Positions 5,905 through 8,952 of a stretch of 8,952 nucleotides of DNA are shown here, piece after piece. Location of the stretch: positions 10,906 through 19,857 of the forward strand of contig DFCD01000037.1 of assembly GCA_002366885.1 (NCBI GenBank), given 5' to 3'. The stretch is from Verrucomicrobia bacterium UBA3063. GTDB lineage: Bacteria > Verrucomicrobiota > Verrucomicrobiia > Methylacidiphilales > Verrucolacustridaceae. Made by a program: the position numbers and the translations under genes. The first letter of the stretch is position 1. Each line of letters starts with the position of its first letter. Below the pieces are notes generated by a model that worked only from the letters and a program-made list of their open reading frames with translations, was not told the DNA's origin and did not search any database.

Positions 5905-7214
5905 TCCGGCTTCTGGCGTTTTTCCTGCTGGGGCTGTTTGCGCAGTCCCGTGCCTCGGAAACCTGGGATGTGGTCAGGGTGGGACGGGTGGATTACGTCA
6001 CGCTGGCCTCTTTCCTGAAATTCTACGGTCTGAAGGGTCCGGAAGAGGTCAACCCGCAGCGATCCTTCGACCTGACTGGATCCTCCGGATCGATGAACCT
6101 CAGTGTCGACAGCCGGGAGATGAGATGGAAAGGCGCGCGGTACTGGCTCAGCCACCCCGTCCGCCAGGTGAATGGCGTCACCCTTCTCCCCCGGGTGGAT
6201 CTGGTGAAGACTTTCGATCCCCTGTTGCGTCCGAACGCGGAAATTCCCAGACAACCTCTTTTGGGAGTCGTGGTCGACCCGGGGCACGGGGGAGGGGATC
6301 AAGGGACCCGGGCGGCACGGGGCCTCAACGAGAAGGATGCAAACTTCGATATTGCCCGCCGCCTGGTTCGCCTTCTCGAAAAAGCGGGCATCCCCTGGGT
6401 GCTGACTAGAAACAGGGACATTTACGTCGACCATGCAGATCGCTCGAAGAAGGCCAGCGACCGGCGCGGCTATATCTTCGTCAGTATTCATTTCAATGAG
6501 GATTCCAGCCGTGAGACCACCGGGTGGGAGACCTACGCCCTCTCGCCGCAATACGCGCCCTCCACTTCCTCCGGAGGCACCCTGATCGGTGACGAGGACG
6601 AGATCTGGCCGGGGAACCAATTTGACCATCAGAACTTTCTGCTCACCCAGGCCATTCACCGCGCCGCGGTGCTATCCAAGAGCAACGCTCCAGCCGACCG
6701 TGGGGTGAAGCGCGCCCGGTTCAAGGTTTTGCGGCTGGCTCGGGCACCCTCCGTGTTGGTGGAGGGGGGGTTCATGTCCAATCCCCGTGAAGCCGCCCTT
6801 CTGAAGACCGAGGAGTACCGGCAACAGGTCGCCCGTTGGATTTTTGAGGGGATTCTGGCCTACAGGCGCTCCCAGGATGCACCCGAGGAATCCGCCCGCC
6901 TGAAAGTGGCGGCAACCGAGGCTCCACGGGCCTCTCCGGCAAAGCTCGAGGGGGTTCCGGATTTCCGCTCCAAGGCCGATGTGTCCGACGCCGCCGTTGC
7001 CCCGGGCGGAGCAGGGCAGTCCACTCCAGTCGCCCCCGGGGTATCCCGTCCGGAAATTCCGAAAACAGTTTCCAAAACCAATCCCCCCGTCGATTTGTCC
7101 GCCGCCGCGGAGAAGGATGGGATAAGAGCAAAAGAGGCTCCGGTCCGCAAAGCGCAGCCCCGGGAGTTGGAAATCCGCAGGGCGATTCCCGTGACACCCG
7201 GGAAAACGGAGTAA
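5901..7214 (+). CDS. Secreted N-acetylmuramoyl-L-alanine amidase (amidase_3, AmiC type)
   Basis: A 437-aa exported zinc amidase that cleaves the MurNAc-L-alanine bond of peptidoglycan, in cell separation, turnover or remodelling. With the TTG start the protein opens with a signal peptide (MIRLLAFFLLGLFAQSRA, cleavage near residue 18-19). Residues about 20-110 form a small beta-rich region (SFLKFYGL ... VNGVTLLPRVDL) resembling a copper-amine-oxidase-N/AMIN-like wall-binding module. The catalytic domain covers about 118-315. It has zinc ligands His129 (DPGHGG), Glu144 (GLNEKD) and His197 (SIHFN), and catalytic Glu288 (VEGGFMSN). An insert of about 40 residues (APSTSSGG to NQFDHQN) lies between His197 and Glu288. 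Residues about 316-437 are a Pro/Ala/Lys-rich, probably disordered tail with no recognised domain. The start codon overlaps the panC stop by 4 nt, suggesting translational coupling; murI follows after 5 nt. Confidence 0.94.
   Translation: MIRLLAFFLLGLFAQSRASETWDVVRVGRVDYVTLASFLKFYGLKGPEEVNPQRSFDLTGSSGSMNLSVDSREMRWKGARYWLSHPVRQVNGVTLLPRVDLVKTFDPLLRPNAEIPRQPLLGVVVDPGHGGGDQGTRAARGLNEKDANFDIARRLVRLLEKAGIPWVLTRNRDIYVDHADRSKKASDRRGYIFVSIHFNEDSSRETTGWETYALSPQYAPSTSSGGTLIGDEDEIWPGNQFDHQNFLLTQAIHRAAVLSKSNAPADRGVKRARFKVLRLARAPSVLVEGGFMSNPREAALLKTEEYRQQVARWIFEGILAYRRSQDAPEESARLKVAATEAPRASPAKLEGVPDFRSKADVSDAAVAPGGAGQSTPVAPGVSRPEIPKTVSKTNPPVDLSAAAEKDGIRAKEAPVRKAQPRELEIRRAIPVTPGKTE
6281..6305 (+). other. 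G-quadruplex-type G-run cluster in amidase gene
   Basis: The coding strand shows runs of 4, 5, 4 and 3 G separated by 3, 1 and 5 nt (6281-6284, 6288-6292, 6294-6297, 6303-6305). It covers the codons for the zinc-ligand motif DPGHGGGDQG. This meets the usual three-tier G4 pattern, and in the mRNA it could fold. Part of the G-richness is imposed by the glycines. Folding is inference. Confidence 0.45.
7208..7211 (+). promoter_or_regulatory. Ribosome binding site for murI, overlapping the end of the amidase gene
   Basis: GGAG lies 8 nt upstream of GTG 7220 and spans the amidase stop region. It supports the GTG start, which places the conserved FDSGIGG motif at residues 6-12. Confidence 0.65.
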
Positions 7215-7219
7215 CGGCC

Positions 7220-7999
7220 GTGCCCTTGGGAGTGTTTGATTCCGGGATCGGCGGCCTCACCGTGGTGCGGACCCTGCGGATGGCTTTTCCCAAGCGGGAC
7301 ATTCTTTACGTGGGCGACACGGCGCGGGTTCCCTATGGCAACAAATCCGCGGAGACGGTGTTGCAATACAGCCGGGAAATCGTGGATTTCCTTGGAAAGC
7401 AGGGAGCGGAGCGGATCGTGGTGGCCTGTAACACCGCGTCCGCCCTGGCGGTGGAGGCGTTGGCCCCATCCTGCATGCTGCCTCTCCATGGGATGATCGA
7501 ATCCGGGGTGTCGGCGGCCTTGGGGGCGGGGGAGGGGCCGGTGGGGGTGATCGGAACCGCGGCCACCATAGCCAGCGGCGCCTATCAGAAGGCCCTGACG
7601 AAGGCCCGTCCCGGTCTTCGGATCGTGGCCAGGGCCACCCCGTTATTTGTTCCCTTGGTGGAGGAGGGATGGCTGGATGGCGAAGTGACGGAGAAGGTGG
7701 CTCGGCAGTATTTGGAGCCGCTGCAAAGGGAAGAAATCCGTGTCCTGGTGCTGGCGTGCACCCACTATCCGTTGCTCAAGGAGGTGATAGGCCGGGTGCT
7801 GGGACCGGATGTGAAGCTGGTGGATTCTTCCGAGGCTTGTGCGGGGTCCCTGCAGGCAACCGAAAGCGGCCGGCTTGAGAAAGGTGAGTTAAAAATCTTC
7901 CTCACCGACGAGCCCGGTGCTTTCTTGGGCCGGGTGGAAAGTTTCCTCGGGAAAGGAGCGGTTGCCACGATTGAGCGTGTCCACCTACCGCATTCTTAG
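7220..7999 (+). CDS. murI: Glutamate racemase
   Basis: Cytosolic cofactor-independent racemase making D-glutamate from L-glutamate for the second residue of the peptidoglycan stem peptide. It has 259 residues, the normal family length. The conserved landmarks are present: FDSGIGG with Asp7, YVGDTARVPYG, the first catalytic Cys70 in VACNTAS, the second catalytic Cys180 in ACTHYPLL with His182 beside it, and VDSSEA near the C-terminus. The start is GTG 7220 with GGAG 8 nt upstream, 5 nt after the amidase stop, so it is the last gene of the panC-amidase-murI operon. Pairing a peptidoglycan hydrolase with a precursor enzyme suggests shared control of wall growth. An unusually G-dense stretch lies at codons about 101-110. 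Confidence 0.96.
   Translation: MPLGVFDSGIGGLTVVRTLRMAFPKRDILYVGDTARVPYGNKSAETVLQYSREIVDFLGKQGAERIVVACNTASALAVEALAPSCMLPLHGMIESGVSAALGAGEGPVGVIGTAATIASGAYQKALTKARPGLRIVARATPLFVPLVEEGWLDGEVTEKVARQYLEPLQREEIRVLVLACTHYPLLKEVIGRVLGPDVKLVDSSEACAGSLQATESGRLEKGELKIFLTDEPGAFLGRVESFLGKGAVATIERVHLPHS
7522..7547 (+). other. Very dense G-quadruplex-type G-run cluster in murI
   Basis: Coding-strand runs of 5, 5, 4 and 5 G are separated by 1, 1 and 5 nt (7522-7526, 7528-7532, 7534-7537, 7543-7547). This is a strict four-tier G4 pattern with very short loops. It encodes GAGEGPVG in the middle of MurI. Alternative glycine and valine codons could avoid it, so the codon choice itself is notable. In mRNA it could slow ribosomes. 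Folding is not shown by sequence alone. Confidence 0.5.
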
Positions 8000-8105
8000 T
8001 TGGATTGGTCGTTTGGATTTAGTTTTACGAAAGTATCGAGCTTGGAACTATCCGTAAACGTAATCGTAAAGGTAGACGAATAGTTAAGGCTGACGAACTC
8101 TAGGC
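8000..8105. other. AT-rich convergent intergenic gap between murI and the PDZ gene
   Basis: A 106-bp non-coding gap, clearly AT-richer than the flanking genes, where two convergent transcripts end. TTTACG (8024-8029) can pair with CGTAAA (8053-8058 or 8065-8070) across a large loop, but no GC-rich stem followed by a T-run is present on either strand. I therefore do not call an intrinsic terminator. Its right half is the hexamer repeat listed separately. Confidence 0.5.
8053..8088. repeat. Degenerate hexamer tandem repeat, CGTAAN unit
   Basis: Reading in sixes from 8053: CGTAAA, CGTAAT, CGTAAA, GGTAGA, CGAATA, GTTAAG. The first three units are near-identical and the next three decay. Composition differs sharply from the surrounding GC-rich genes. 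I recall short, degenerate ACGATT/CGTAAT-like intergenic arrays in some PVC-group genomes, but cannot confirm kinship here. Role unknown. Confidence 0.5.
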
Positions 8106-8876
8106 TCACTCCTCGAAGGCGGCGTTCCAGGCCGGCGGGATCCGCAGGGCGAGCAATTCCGTCTCCCCGGAAGCGCGCCGAACCTTGAAACGCAGCGGCT
8201 CCCGTCTCTTCGCGGCGGCTTCCCTTTCCCTGCGGTAGTTCCGGGCAAACTCCTGGAGGGAGGGGGTGACCGTCTGGCCGGCCATTTCCAGAAGGACATC
8301 GCCTCCGCGGAAGGAGGATTTTTCCCCGCGTCCCCCCTTGAGAACGGTAAGAACGCGCAGATGTTCGTTTGAGGCGACGACGCAGAGCCCGTCCGGAAAG
8401 CTGGGGATTTCCACGGGTGGGTCAGCCGTGCCGGCAGGGGGTTCCACCACGATGCGGAGGTTTTCCGGGGCAGAGAGTTCCAGTCCCCTGCGAAAATCGA
8501 TCGGGTTGGTCCAGACGGTTTCATACGCCCTTTCCAGCATTCTCCTTTCGGTCTCTGTCATCAGGCCTTTGGTAGAGACCTTGGGGGTATCACGTGAGTA
8601 GGCGTCCTCGTCGATGCCCCGGCGGTTTTTTTTCTCCCCTTCCCCGATGGTGGCAGGTCGAAAAATAGTGCGAAGCATGGTTCCGGCGGGAAGAATCTTG
8701 TCCGGTGCGATCAGGACATCCTCGGAGATAACCACGCGTTGGTTGCTGGTTTCCAGAGGGAAGCAGAGGCCTAGGGGTGGCTCCATTTTTGGGTCCCACT
8801 CGCCGGCAGAAAGGGGGTACCATGGAAGCAGTAGGGCCAAAAGAAAGAGAAGGTCTGGCTTGGGGCGGGGTGACAT
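8106..8876 (-). CDS. Secreted PDZ-domain hypothetical protein, 256 aa
   Basis: An exported protein with a signal peptide: basic start MSPRPKPD, hydrophobic core at about residues 9-17, cleavage near LSA-G at 24-25. Residues about 30-155 match no family I recognise; they include a charged stretch (EGEKKNRRGIDEDAY) and a helix (ETERRMLERAYETVW). Residues about 162-245 look like a PDZ fold: GLCVVAS, then RGGDVLLEMAGQTV with Asp193 in the GD turn, a helix, and a closing beta pair LRFKVRR / ETELLALRIP. There is no protease domain, so it is probably an envelope binding or scaffold protein. The start is ATG 8876. A TTG at 8945 is in frame, but that extension would overlap the tmRNA gene and hide the signal peptide. 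No strong Shine-Dalgarno is seen. Divergent from ssrA with 24 bp between them. Confidence 0.85.
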   Translation of the reverse strand: MSPRPKPDLLFLLALLLPWYPLSAGEWDPKMEPPLGLCFPLETSNQRVVISEDVLIAPDKILPAGTMLRTIFRPATIGEGEKKNRRGIDEDAYSRDTPKVSTKGLMTETERRMLERAYETVWTNPIDFRRGLELSAPENLRIVVEPPAGTADPPVEIPSFPDGLCVVASNEHLRVLTVLKGGRGEKSSFRGGDVLLEMAGQTVTPSLQEFARNYRREREAAAKRREPLRFKVRRASGETELLALRIPPAWNAAFEE

Positions 8877-8888
8877 TTGTGGTAGTAT
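8860..8888 (+). promoter_or_regulatory. Possible ssrA promoter
   Basis: TTGGGG (8860-8865) and TAGTAT (8883-8888) are 17 bp apart, a sigma70-like arrangement ending 12 nt before the mature tmRNA 5' end. That distance suits a short leader removed by RNase P. It overlaps the 5' codons of the divergent PDZ gene. Weak -35 match; inference only. Confidence 0.4.
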
Positions 8889-8900
8889 TCCAGGATTGGC

Positions 8901-8952
8901 GGGGGCGTCACGGTTTCGATTCAAACCGGAAGCGACCTGCGGCAAGCCGAGG
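8901..8952 (+). ncRNA. ssrA: tmRNA (transfer-messenger RNA), 5' end only; truncated by window edge
   Basis: tmRNA with SmpB rescues stalled ribosomes and tags the nascent peptide for proteolysis. The 52 nt here match the conserved 5' end. They comprise the acceptor-stem strand GGGGGCG, then TCACGGTTTCGAT corresponding to the tRNA-like D-loop region (compare GGGGACGTTACGGATTCGAC in Bacillus-type tmRNA), and GCAAGCCGAGG matching the universal GC(A/G)NGCCGAG block that follows helix 2. The tag reading frame, pseudoknots and 3' half, whose CGCCCCC-like strand should close the acceptor stem, lie beyond the right edge. The one-piece form is likely but cannot be confirmed. Confidence 0.9.

Noticed and set aside
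6077..6091. GATCC-TCC-GGATC palindrome in the amidase gene
   Set aside because: It is short, inside codons for a Ser/Gly turn, and easily produced by chance in GC-rich coding DNA.
5403..6659. 418-aa minus-strand open frame antisense to panC and the amidase
   Set aside because: Both sense genes have complete active-site motifs, and this frame has none and no plausible start context.
8024..8058. TTTACG...CGTAAA stem as a terminator after murI
   Set aside because: It has only 6 AT-rich pairs with a loop of more than 20 nt and no following T-run, so it does not meet terminator criteria.
1..8952. Mobile element, defence system, CRISPR or phage island
   Set aside because: No transposase, integrase, terminal repeats, spacer array or toxin-antitoxin pair is seen. 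Apart from the short AT-rich gap at 8000-8105, I saw no obvious change in composition across the genes.

Overview
The window reads as ordinary bacterial chromosome of moderately high GC. It carries housekeeping genes tightly packed on both strands and shows no transposase, phage gene, CRISPR array or integron. The gene families point to a Gram-negative-type envelope and most resemble Verrucomicrobiota or a nearby PVC-group lineage: a DapL-type LL-diaminopimelate aminotransferase, an HpnN-like MMPL/RND lipid exporter, a small coiled-coil protein of a kind I associate with that phylum, and a secreted PDZ protein. The phylum assignment is inference from protein style, not a search result.

Layout. 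Positions 1-725 (minus) hold the N-terminal 241 codons of a DEAD-box RNA helicase that runs off the left edge. A 93-bp divergent gap with a perfect 6-4-6 inverted repeat separates it from a plus-strand pair: a 92-aa charged helical protein (819-1097) and a 906-aa MMPL/RND transporter (1141-3861). The transporter converges on a minus-strand dapL-like aminotransferase (3858-5093), and their stop codons overlap. Only 22 bp from the dapL start, a plus-strand operon begins: panC (5116-5904), a secreted amidase_3 N-acetylmuramoyl-L-alanine amidase (5901-7214, TTG start overlapping the panC stop) and murI (7220-7999). A 106-bp AT-rich convergent gap with a degenerate hexamer repeat follows. Then come a minus-strand secreted PDZ-domain protein (8106-8876) and, divergent from it, the 5' end of a tmRNA gene (ssrA, from about 8901) that runs off the right edge.

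Functional theme. Three of the central genes serve peptidoglycan. DapL makes LL-diaminopimelate, the precursor of the meso-DAP cross-linking residue. MurI makes D-glutamate. The amidase cuts the MurNAc-L-Ala bond outside the cytoplasmic membrane. PanC supplies pantothenate for CoA. The MMPL protein is probably an envelope lipid exporter. The helicase and tmRNA belong to RNA metabolism and ribosome rescue.

I found no convincing new multi-gene system. The points most worth checking are two dense G-quadruplex-type runs in the amidase-murI operon, the DEVD variant of the helicase motif II, the 3' AT-rich hexamer repeat, the inverted repeat in the first divergent gap, and the missing TM10 acidic residue in the MMPL protein.
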